Shown one piece after another: positions 7,279 through 13,709 of a stretch of DNA of 15,241 nucleotides. The DNA comes from Victivallales bacterium (GTDB lineage: Bacteria; Verrucomicrobiota; Lentisphaeria; Oligosphaerales; Lenti-02). The translations under genes were made by a program, and so were the position numbers. Every line of letters starts with the position of its first letter. Position 1 is the first letter of the stretch. A model generated the notes under the pieces. The model made no database searches. It was given only the letters and a program-made list of their open reading frames with translations, and was not told where the DNA came from. The DNA lies in the NCBI GenBank assembly GCA_018648945.1, contig JABGQJ010000108.1:1-15241 (forward strand). Reading direction: 5' to 3'.

Positions 7279-9647
7279 GACAAACGGCCTCCTTGTCGGC
7301 GGATCTGGTGATCCTGTTGCTCCAGGCTGAGCAACGTGAAAAACGCGCACCATCCGCCCATGCGGACCCGAAGCGACCGGTAGTGGTCGGGCTCCTGCTG
7401 TGCGGCTAGAAGCTCCTCGGTGTCGGCCACTGTCAGAGTCAACATGGCCCCGCCGGCATCCACGAAGCCACGGACGAGAGCCTTCATCTTCTCCGTTCCC
7501 TGTGCGCCTGGGACGAAGTGACGAGGCAGGCGCAGGTCGAGCGGGCCGCCAGCCGCCAGGTCAATGTGCGGCATGCCGGAATAGGATAGGATGGCGCTGG
7601 GGATACCCCTGACGTCTCGACCGAGGGCCGGCGAGAAGTTCGACGAAACCGGTTCGCCCGAACGACGCCCGTCCGGCGATGCCCCAAGTCCCTGACCGAT
7701 CCCCACGTACCAGGAAAACGTTCCCATGCCGCACGGGCACTTCACCTGGTCCTCGTGTGGTGCTGCATGCCTTCGGACCGTACCGGTGAAGGCATCCACC
7801 AAGGCGCGCCCCAAGGCATCGGTCTCGGGATCGTCGTTGCCATACTTCGGCCCGGCCAGGAGCTTGGCGCGCAGCGATTCGTGGCCGACGAAGTTGGCCC
7901 TCATCGCGTCTCGGACTTCGGCGAGTGACGCAAGGCCCTGCTCGAAACACACACTCCGGATGGCGGCGAGGGAGTCGATCGTGTGGGCCCCGCTTTCGCC
8001 GATCAGGGCGTATGTGCGGAACTTGGCCCCACCGGCGGTCAGATCGCGTCGCTTCTCGATCGTCCCGTCAATGAGGGCGCTGAGCAACGGAGTGGGGGCG
8101 AACTCGCTACGCGTGTCCAAGGAGGCCACGACGTCGGAGACCGCTCTTCCCGCCATCGCATCCAGTTGCCTGAGGAAGGCTTTCCAGAGCTCCTCAAAGC
8201 TCTGGAAGGTGGCGGGATCACCGGTATCCACACCGTGCGACAGCGGCGTCCCAGCCTCCCCCTTTGGGGCATCGACGACCAGTGAGTGCCCTCGGTTCAG
8301 GACCCATTCCAGACAGAGGAGGAGACTGAGCCTCATGAACCGGAAGTCGGTTCGGCCAGGAATGATCACCTCCCAGCAGCCATCGTTGGTGTAGTCGCGG
8401 GCATCCGGGCAAGGAATCCCCATCTTCTCCAACGCCGGCACCAGAATCTCGTCATTGAACAGAGCGGGCATCCCGCCGCCCGCCTTGAGCACCTCGCAGG
8501 TTGCCGTGAGCAAGGCATCGGGGGTTCCGCTGTGCAGACGTACGGTTACCAGCGGATTGGTCATCTGATTCCGCTCGTACGCGCGCAGCAGGAGGTGGGT
8601 GACAGGGTTCGTGCCATCGCCGCCATCCGGGGTGAGCCCCCCGATGATGATGTTCTGGAGCCAGTGGTTGACCGCATCGATCCGGTCGCGGTCGGCCCCG
8701 ACTTGGGAAGAACGCCGCCGGGACGAGACGGGACGCGTCTCTGGTTCGACCATGTCGCGATTCTCGGAGCGTTGCTCGTCCAAGGTGCGGGCACGTTCGT
8801 TGAACTTGAGGCAGAAACACTCGACCAGTTCGACTGCCCGGAGCATTTCCAGCCGGCCTTCGCGCAGATCTGCTTCGAGGAAAGGCCACAGGTACTGGTC
8901 GGCACGCCCCAGCGCGTTGCGGTTCATGGTCGAATGGAAGACCATGTGCAGGAGCCAAACGGACTGCAGGGCTTGCCAGAAGGTCCCAGCAGGGCCAGCG
9001 GGCGACTGCCGGAAATTCTCCGCCATCTGTAGCAGCTCGGCCCGTCGATCAGTATCACCCGCCTGCCCGGCATCTGTTTCGCATTGTGCCGCGAGGCGCT
9101 CCGCGAGCACGTTCACCCCGTCGAGGGCCACGATGGTGGACCGCAGGAACGCCGCTTCGGCGGGATTGGCCGCATTCTGCATCTGGGCTTCGGCCCGCCC
9201 GCGAATGCCATTCAGTCCCTGAGCGAGCAGGACCGGATAGTCGGGAACAATGTGTCCTGCACACTGCAAGCTGATGTGCCTGCGCTTGACTTCTGCCTCC
9301 TCGCTGGCCGTCAGATACCCAGGGAAGTCTGTGGCCGCATTGTGCCTGGGATCGCCCGAATGCAGCCTCGGATCCTCGAGAGTAAGAGATCCCGCGAGCA
9401 GTTGCCCCGCCCAAAGGGCCGTGGGTAGTTGCGCCAGCTTGAGGGCGATTGCCCGAGCCTTGCGCACGGGGAGAGGCTCGGCCATGAACCTGTCATCGAT
9501 CCTGGCAGGGCATTCCCATATGACCGGCGGAACAGCCATGGCCGCACGCACGCGTTGCCGAAGATTCTCCACGCGTTCTGACGAGCGGCTCGGCATATCC
9601 TCGAACCCGGTCAGGGTGCTGGCGATCCTTGACTGCGTTACGCTCAC
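7275..9647 (-). CDS. Glycyl radical enzyme GRE3 (pyruvate formate-lyase-like family, GCWE type)
   Basis: Complete 790-residue glycyl radical enzyme and close paralogue of GRE1. The thiyl cysteine is Cys424 with Glu426 in DYTNDGCWEVIIPGRT; the radical glycine is Gly765 in VRMGGWCAFF (761-770). Both motif contexts match GRE1 almost exactly, including the RMGGW in place of the usual RVxGY/W and the C-terminal QQDHQIRRQGG. It differs from GRE1 by small insertions, for example around residues 95-125 and 296-312. The GTG at 9647 overlaps the stop of enzyme A (GTGA); ATG at 9596 is a possible later start, but the four-base overlap is the rule in this operon and the upstream CAGG is only a weak ribosome site. 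The gene end overlaps the activase start (TTGA). Like GRE1 it is unlikely to be pyruvate formate-lyase; a radical dehydratase or lyase acting on the product of enzyme A is the inference. The substrate is not known. Confidence 0.92.
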   Translation of the reverse strand: MSVTQSRIASTLTGFEDMPSRSSERVENLRQRVRAAMAVPPVIWECPARIDDRFMAEPLPVRKARAIALKLAQLPTALWAGQLLAGSLTLEDPRLHSGDPRHNAATDFPGYLTASEEAEVKRRHISLQCAGHIVPDYPVLLAQGLNGIRGRAEAQMQNAANPAEAAFLRSTIVALDGVNVLAERLAAQCETDAGQAGDTDRRAELLQMAENFRQSPAGPAGTFWQALQSVWLLHMVFHSTMNRNALGRADQYLWPFLEADLREGRLEMLRAVELVECFCLKFNERARTLDEQRSENRDMVEPETRPVSSRRRSSQVGADRDRIDAVNHWLQNIIIGGLTPDGGDGTNPVTHLLLRAYERNQMTNPLVTVRLHSGTPDALLTATCEVLKAGGGMPALFNDEILVPALEKMGIPCPDARDYTNDGCWEVIIPGRTDFRFMRLSLLLCLEWVLNRGHSLVVDAPKGEAGTPLSHGVDTGDPATFQSFEELWKAFLRQLDAMAGRAVSDVVASLDTRSEFAPTPLLSALIDGTIEKRRDLTAGGAKFRTYALIGESGAHTIDSLAAIRSVCFEQGLASLAEVRDAMRANFVGHESLRAKLLAGPKYGNDDPETDALGRALVDAFTGTVRRHAAPHEDQVKCPCGMGTFSWYVGIGQGLGASPDGRRSGEPVSSNFSPALGRDVRGIPSAILSYSGMPHIDLAAGGPLDLRLPRHFVPGAQGTEKMKALVRGFVDAGGAMLTLTVADTEELLAAQQEPDHYRSLRVRMGGWCAFFTLLSLEQQDHQIRRQGGRLS
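7288..7292 (-). promoter_or_regulatory. Ribosome binding site deciding a TTG start of the activase
   Basis: On the minus strand GGAGG is followed by nine bases and then TTG at 7278-7276. It lies inside the last codons of GRE3. The next in-frame ATG (7263) is 24 bases from it, too far for normal initiation, which favours the TTG. Confidence 0.55.
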
Positions 9648-10735
9648 TGCGAACTAACCTGGTGCTCGGCCCCAGCCAGCCAGGCGGGAGCAATCTCGAC
9701 CCCCCACCCCAGTCCGGACGGAATCTGCACGTTCCCATCGCGTACTTCCAGGACCGGCTCGAAGAGTGCCTCGGTCCAGCTGGAAGATTCGATGGAGAAC
9801 TCCACATATGGACCCGCATTGGGGATGGCCCCCATCATGTGGAGTGCGAATACAGTGACCATCGAGGGGTTGGCGGAATGGGGTACCACGGGGAGCCCTG
9901 CCTTCTCGGCCATCTTGGCAACGCGGAGAGCACGCGTCAGACCGCCCAGGTAGCACACATCCGGCTGCACGACGTCAACGGCCCGCATCTCGATCATGCG
10001 GTGCCACTGGGCCAGATCCACGTCCTGTTCCCCGCCGGCAACGTCCAGAGCCAAGGCCCGGGTCACTTTGGCCGTCCACTCCAACTCCCAGTACGGGCAT
10101 GGTTCCTCGAAGTGACAGACGCCGTGGTCCTCCAGCATCCGACCGACCTCGGTGGCCTTCGCTGGGGTGTAGCAACTGTTGGCATCGACCAGCATCCTGA
10201 CATCGTCTCCGACGGACTTCCTCACGGCCGGTATCAGGTTGTCGGTACGCCCGGGCCATTGGTCCTTGTCGTGGCCGCACACGCTGCCGATCCGGACCTT
10301 GAAAGCGGTGTACCCCACGCTGTCACGCAGCCGCGCCAGTCGCGCCGCCTCTTCCTCGGGCCTGATCCCCCGCTGCATACTGGAGCCGTAGACGGGGAAT
10401 GGCCGCGGCTGGCCGCCCAGCAACTCGCACACGCTCTTTCCCGCCCGTCTGCCTCGGAGATCCCAGAGCGCGGTGTCGATCCCAGCCACGGCTCGACTCA
10501 CGTAGGACCAGGGGAACTTGTAGTTGCCTTCGAAGCACTGGTCGACCAGCCCATCGATGTCCTCGCTGTCCCGGCCAAGTGCGTGGCGGGCCACCTGGCG
10601 GTGGAGAACAATGGCGGTGATGTCTGCGTTGAATGGGGCTGCCTGGCCATAGCCCTGCTGCCCATCTTCCGTCGTGACTCTCACGATACAGACGTGTGGC
10701 GCCTTGACGAAGGTCTCGATCCGTTTGATCTGCAT
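9644..10735 (-). CDS. Enolase-superfamily sugar-acid dehydratase/racemase A (mandelate racemase-like)
   Basis: With ATG at 10735 the protein has 363 residues and begins MQIKRIETFV, the typical start of the family; an extension to 10795 would add a non-family leader. The barrel residues are visible: Lys146-x-Arg148 (AFKVRIG), metal ligands Asp184 (VDAN), Glu210 (HFEEP) and Glu236 (GGEQD), Asp259 (VQPDVCYLGG), His286 (PHSAN) and Glu316 or Glu312 near EFSIESS. The KxR, DxN and Asp-His dyad put it in the mandelate racemase subgroup, whose members racemise or dehydrate alpha-hydroxy acids such as aldonates and aldarates. It is clearly of a different subgroup from enzyme B, which has DxH. Its stop overlaps the GRE3 start by four bases, so the two products are probably made in step and act in sequence. 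Upstream it abuts a truncated aminotransferase remnant, and its own ribosome site (AGGCAGG) is weak. The exact substrate is unknown. Confidence 0.88.
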   Translation of the reverse strand: MQIKRIETFVKAPHVCIVRVTTEDGQQGYGQAAPFNADITAIVLHRQVARHALGRDSEDIDGLVDQCFEGNYKFPWSYVSRAVAGIDTALWDLRGRRAGKSVCELLGGQPRPFPVYGSSMQRGIRPEEEAARLARLRDSVGYTAFKVRIGSVCGHDKDQWPGRTDNLIPAVRKSVGDDVRMLVDANSCYTPAKATEVGRMLEDHGVCHFEEPCPYWELEWTAKVTRALALDVAGGEQDVDLAQWHRMIEMRAVDVVQPDVCYLGGLTRALRVAKMAEKAGLPVVPHSANPSMVTVFALHMMGAIPNAGPYVEFSIESSSWTEALFEPVLEVRDGNVQIPSGLGWGVEIAPAWLAGAEHQVSSQ

Positions 10736-10850
10736 GGGGGCCTGCCTGCCTCTTTGGCTCAGTTGCTGCCCGATGTTGGGCCTGCGGAGGGACATCCGAC
10801 GGTCCCGGTCCCATGAGCACGCGTGGAGTGATCTTGCCTACGGCCATCAT
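10736..10850 (-). pseudogene. 5' remnant of a class V (alanine-glyoxylate type) aminotransferase gene
   Basis: Reading from ATG at 10850 the frame gives MMAVGKITPRVLMGPGPSD followed by VPPQ, which is the hallmark N-terminus of alanine-glyoxylate / serine-pyruvate aminotransferases (pattern TPRxLMGPGPSxVxPxV). After about residue 23 the match stops: the next residues (AQHRAATEPKRQ) do not resemble the family, and within 40 codons the frame runs out-of-frame into enzyme A. A whole gene would need roughly 350-390 codons. The ATG overlaps the stop of the upstream aldo/keto reductase as ATGA, exactly like the functional junctions here, so this was probably a coupled operon gene that lost nearly all its body by deletion. 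An assembly deletion, or a functional short leader, are the alternatives. Confidence 0.6.
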
Positions 10851-11761
10851 CCTCCCCGGGCTCCCGTCTCTGGTTGGTCTTGGGCACATGCTTGGTCGTC
10901 GGTCTGGTAGATCTTCGCCGTCATCCGCGGCAACTGCGCCATGTCGAAGGCGGGGACGAAGGTCTCGGCGAGAGCCACGTTGGCCGCGACTTCTTCCGGC
11001 CAACGCATACCGACATTGGCAACATGGACCCGACTGTCGGCGAGCACAAAGCGCAGGGCCACCTTGAAGATGTCCTGGGCGCTCTGCCATTCCGAGGCGA
11101 TGTAGCTGGCCAGTCGCTGCATGATTCCCGAGGTCATCGGCCGCATGACCGATATGCCCATGTCGGCCTCCCGGGCCTGGTCCAGCACGTGCAGGGCGGC
11201 CGCTTGGTAGATCAGGTTGTAGCGGACCTGCATGACGTCGAACCGACCACTGGCGATCAAAGGTCGAGCCGTCCAAGGCTCCTCCACGGTGAAGCCCAGG
11301 AAGCGGACCTTCCCCTCCTGCCGCAACTGCTCCAGCATGTCAAGCATCCCGTGGTTCAGGATGTGATCGACCTCTTCCCCAGTGTATGCCCCCCCGTGGA
11401 ACTGAATGATGTCTATCACGTCTGTTCGCAGTCGCATCAGCGATGCCTCAACGCTCTGGCGCACCTGGTCAGGCGTCCCTCTGTAGCCGACTTTCGTTGC
11501 CAGCACGAGCCCGTCGCGACGGTCCTGCGTTGCTTCTCCGAAGATGCTCTCGCTGTTGCCGTTGCCATACCCCGGTGCAGTGTCGACGATGCTGATCCCC
11601 GCGTCGAGAGCGGCATGGATGGTACGGATCGCCGTCTGCCGCCCTTCCGGAGTGAACGGATCCCACCCCCTGGCGTGGTTGACTCCCCCGAAAGGATACC
11701 CTCCCAGCGCGATACGCGTGACCTGCAACTCGGTCCGGCCCAATCGCACGGTCGGCATCAT
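10847..11761 (-). CDS. Aldo/keto reductase family oxidoreductase
   Basis: A 304-residue aldo/keto reductase, a normal length for the family: an NAD(P)H-dependent TIM-barrel enzyme interconverting carbonyls and alcohols, here in the cytosol. The catalytic tetrad is readable as Asp60 and Tyr65 (IVDTAPGYG), Lys90 (LATKVGY) and His122 (IIQFHGG). The N-terminus (VRLGRTELQVTRIALGG) is classic. The family member is closest in style to the bacterial sugar/aldose dehydrogenase branch, such as L-galactose or D-threo-aldose dehydrogenases, which would fit a sugar-acid pathway, but this assignment is only by resemblance. The ATG at 11761 overlaps the preceding hydrolase stop (ATGA), with GGAGG seven bases upstream. 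Its own stop overlaps the ATG of the aminotransferase remnant. It is only distantly similar to the ferredoxin-domain reductase two genes upstream and lacks that protein's cysteine-rich tail. Confidence 0.9.
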   Translation of the reverse strand: MMPTVRLGRTELQVTRIALGGYPFGGVNHARGWDPFTPEGRQTAIRTIHAALDAGISIVDTAPGYGNGNSESIFGEATQDRRDGLVLATKVGYRGTPDQVRQSVEASLMRLRTDVIDIIQFHGGAYTGEEVDHILNHGMLDMLEQLRQEGKVRFLGFTVEEPWTARPLIASGRFDVMQVRYNLIYQAAALHVLDQAREADMGISVMRPMTSGIMQRLASYIASEWQSAQDIFKVALRFVLADSRVHVANVGMRWPEEVAANVALAETFVPAFDMAQLPRMTAKIYQTDDQACAQDQPETGARGG

Positions 11762-12381
11762 GGGATCGCCTCCTTGGCGAGGATCAGATTGTCATGTCCC
11801 GGGATGACCATATCGGCCGTCGCGCGGATCATGGCGATGGTCTCCGAAGCCTGGACGGGGTCCACCGAGTTGTGGAAGCCCTCGTTCGCCGCGAAGAAGT
11901 CTCGGGTCATCACCGCATCCCCTGCCACGACAACGATGCACTGTGGGGTCTGGAGCCGCAGCGAGCAGTGATGCCGGGTGTGCCCGGGAGTGTGCAGCAG
12001 CCCAACTCCTGCCGGGAGACGGTCTTCAGCGGGACAGAATCGGCCGGCCAGTTCCGCATCCCCCGGGGACCTGCCAATCCACTCGGCTATGCCGGCTTCG
12101 GCCATCAGCAACGGCCTGTCCTCGAACAAAGACAGCCCGAAGCGGTGGTCGCCATGAAAATGGGTCAGGTACACGAGGTCAATGTCAGCGGGGCGCAGTC
12201 CCGTCCTGTCAGCAAGGGCACGCTCAAGGGCGTCGGGATGGGGCGACGGATCGACAAGCAGTCGCTGCCCGCCAGCCACGATCAGCGTACAGGTGGCGCT
12301 GGGTTCGCGGACGCGCTCCGTCTCGCCCCAGAAGCGATTCATGCTGAGCGTGCCGATGTGGATGATATGGCATGAAGTCAT
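11758..12381 (-). CDS. Metallo-beta-lactamase-fold hydrolase
   Basis: From ATG at 12381 the product is 207 residues with the complete metal-binding set of the metallo-beta-lactamase fold: THFHGDH (73-79; His74, His76, Asp78, His79), His134 (TPGHTRHH), Asp155 (GDAV) and His196 (IPGHDN). Such enzymes bind two metal ions and hydrolyse thioesters, lactones or phosphodiesters. In this setting a lactonase opening a sugar lactone, or a glyoxalase II-like thioesterase, is plausible, but the sequence does not decide between them. No signal peptide is seen; cytosolic. The ATG at 12381 was chosen over the longer reading to 12636 because it overlaps the upstream reductase stop (ATGA), has GGAGG 13 bases upstream, and starts the recognisable domain; the extension would only duplicate the upstream gene out of frame. 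Its own stop overlaps the next reductase. Confidence 0.87.
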   Translation of the reverse strand: MTSCHIIHIGTLSMNRFWGETERVREPSATCTLIVAGGQRLLVDPSPHPDALERALADRTGLRPADIDLVYLTHFHGDHRFGLSLFEDRPLLMAEAGIAEWIGRSPGDAELAGRFCPAEDRLPAGVGLLHTPGHTRHHCSLRLQTPQCIVVVAGDAVMTRDFFAANEGFHNSVDPVQASETIAMIRATADMVIPGHDNLILAKEAIP

Positions 12382-13538
12382 GGGGTAGGCCAGACCTCCG
12401 CAGCCTTCTTCATCAGTTCCGCCACCGGCAACTTGTTCGGGCACTTCTCTTCGCATTGGCCACATGCGGAACACTCGCTGGGATTCCAGCCAGATTCGGC
12501 CAATGCGAGTTGCTTGCGGACCACCTCCGCAGCGTCGGCGGCCATTGAGGGGATTCGCAGATTGGTCCCGGCCTCCAGCGCGTTGGGAATCAAGATTCCC
12601 ATTGGGCACTGGCCGCAGTAGCCGCAAGCCGTACACAGGTGTTTGGCGTTCACGGTACTTAAGAGTTCATCAAGGCGTTCCCGAAGCGCTTCCGAGGAGC
12701 CCTCGGGAAGGGGGCCCTTGCTGACCCCACCCGCCCCCTCGGCAGCATGTTCCGCAGTCGTGATGCCATTGAGGGCAGTCGTGACTCCGGGGGTATGGGC
12801 CACGAAGCGCAGGGCCGGCTCCACCAGCGACCCGAAGCCGCAGTCGGAGGCCAGCCTGCGCAGAACTGGGCTCGGGTGGCCCAGCCGTCCGCCCGCAAGG
12901 GGATTCATGGCCACGACCCCAATGCCACGCTCCGCACAATAGGCGATCGCCTCGGTCCGACCTGCGTTCATGAGATGGAAGGGCAGAGTCACCATGTCGA
13001 ACTCGTAGGGCGACTCCCTCAGGAACCGGATAATCTCGTCCGAGCCCGAATGCGTGGTCATGCCAATGTAGTCAAAGAGACCCTCCTCGCGAGCCTTGAG
13101 TACCCCATCGAGGAACCCTCCCTTGCGTATCCCCTCCCGAAACACGTCTTCGCTGTGCAACGCCCAGAACTGGTACATGTCCAGGTGATCGACTCCAAGC
13201 AACTGCATGGAGCGCTCGATTTGCCGACGAGCCTGGTCCGCCGTACGGATGCCAAACCCGGCCTCAGGGTTGTACTCGCCGAGCTCCGCGCCGCCGTTCC
13301 CGGGTGAGCTCTTGGCCGTCACGATCAAGTTGCTACGGTCAAGCCCCGACATGGCATCTCCCAGCCAGCGCTCCGAGCGCCTGCCGCAGTACGCCGGTGC
13401 CACATCGAAGTAGTTCACGCCAGACTCGACGGCCTTGTGCACGGCAGCCGTTGCCGACTCGCCGTCCCGAAACCGCATGCAGCCAAAACTCAGGGCAGAT
13501 ACGCGCCAGCCTGTCTTGCCGACATCCCGATACTCCAT
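12378..13538 (-). CDS. Aldo/keto reductase with C-terminal double [4Fe-4S] ferredoxin domain
   Basis: First gene of the operon, 386 residues. The N-terminal 290 residues form an aldo/keto reductase barrel with Asp45 and Tyr50 (YFDVAPAY), Lys76 (VTAKSS) and His128 (FWALHS). The tail carries two cluster motifs: Cys302/305/308/311 in LCTACGYCGQCPMG and Cys356/359/362/366 in ECSACGQCEEKCP. This composition is a known family of 4Fe-4S aldo/keto reductases common in anaerobes, thought to exchange electrons with ferredoxin as well as nicotinamide; the substrate is generally undetermined. The ATG at 13538 is chosen because AGGAG lies six bases upstream and MEYRDVGKTG is the usual start; readings from 13544 or 13568 would place the ribosome site at or downstream of the start. 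The stop overlaps the hydrolase start. It sits opposite the AraC regulator across a 171-base divergent promoter region, so it is likely regulated by it. Confidence 0.92.
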   Translation of the reverse strand: MEYRDVGKTGWRVSALSFGCMRFRDGESATAAVHKAVESGVNYFDVAPAYCGRRSERWLGDAMSGLDRSNLIVTAKSSPGNGGAELGEYNPEAGFGIRTADQARRQIERSMQLLGVDHLDMYQFWALHSEDVFREGIRKGGFLDGVLKAREEGLFDYIGMTTHSGSDEIIRFLRESPYEFDMVTLPFHLMNAGRTEAIAYCAERGIGVVAMNPLAGGRLGHPSPVLRRLASDCGFGSLVEPALRFVAHTPGVTTALNGITTAEHAAEGAGGVSKGPLPEGSSEALRERLDELLSTVNAKHLCTACGYCGQCPMGILIPNALEAGTNLRIPSMAADAAEVVRKQLALAESGWNPSECSACGQCEEKCPNKLPVAELMKKAAEVWPTP

Positions 13539-13554
13539 ATGCATCTCCTGGATT

Positions 13555-13601
13555 CCATACTGGGCCACGCGCCAAGTTCAGCGCACGTGGTGCCATACTG
13601 G
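13555..13601 (-). repeat. CCATACTGG direct repeats flanking an imperfect hairpin in the operon leader
   Basis: CCATACTGG occurs identically at 13555-13563 and 13593-13601 (plus-strand reading), 38 bases apart start to start. Because each copy has CCA/TGG ends, the pair also folds outward. Between them CCACGCGC (13565-13572) and GCG-CA-CGTGG (13581-13590) form an eight-pair stem with a two-base bulge and an eight-base loop. The element lies in the transcribed leader of the minus-strand operon if the promoter at 13628-13655 is right, just upstream of the ribosome site. It may be an operator for the divergent AraC-type protein, or an RNA structure. Confidence 0.5.
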
Positions 13602-13627
13602 TCGCTTTTCTTGAGGGAGTCCCATTA

Positions 13628-13655
13628 ACTATAGGCAAAGGAATGGGCGATACAA
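13628..13655 (-). promoter_or_regulatory. Candidate promoter of the catabolic operon
   Basis: On the minus strand TTGTAT (13655-13650), a 16-base spacer, and TATAGT (13633-13628) resemble a sigma-70 promoter. The predicted transcription start near 13621 leaves a leader of about 83 bases that contains the CCATACTGG repeats. Found by eye only. Confidence 0.4.
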
Positions 13656-13675
13656 CCATGAATAACAACCTGAAG

Positions 13676-13703
13676 TTGACCGTGCGTCATTTCTAGTTAC
13701 AGT
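13676..13703 (+). promoter_or_regulatory. Candidate promoter of the AraC-type regulator (leaderless)
   Basis: TTGACC (13676-13681), a 16-base spacer, and TACAGT (13698-13703) form a sigma-70-like promoter. A start about seven bases downstream falls on the A of the regulator's ATG at 13710, and no ribosome site precedes it, so the message may be leaderless. A small inverted repeat CAAC-N5-GTTG (13666-13678) overlaps the -35 box and could be an operator half. Confidence 0.45.
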
Positions 13704-13709
13704 AATGAA

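Noticed and set aside
591..9647. A bacterial microcompartment-associated GRE locus
   Set aside because: No shell-protein gene is present and the GRE N-termini have no clear encapsulation peptide; a shell locus outside the window cannot be excluded but has no support here.
10323..11276. Minus-strand frame containing the aminotransferase signature, read as one 317-residue protein
   Set aside because: Only the short central part (10736-10850) resembles a protein family; the rest is an out-of-frame reading of the aldo/keto reductase and of enzyme A.
12382..12636. N-terminal extension of the metallo-hydrolase
   Set aside because: It is an alternative frame of the upstream reductase's cluster domain and has no relation to the hydrolase fold; the ATG at 12381 has the overlap typical of this operon.
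13539..13709. A small regulatory RNA gene in the divergent spacer
   Set aside because: The hairpin is explained as leader or operator sequence, and no separate promoter plus terminator could be seen.
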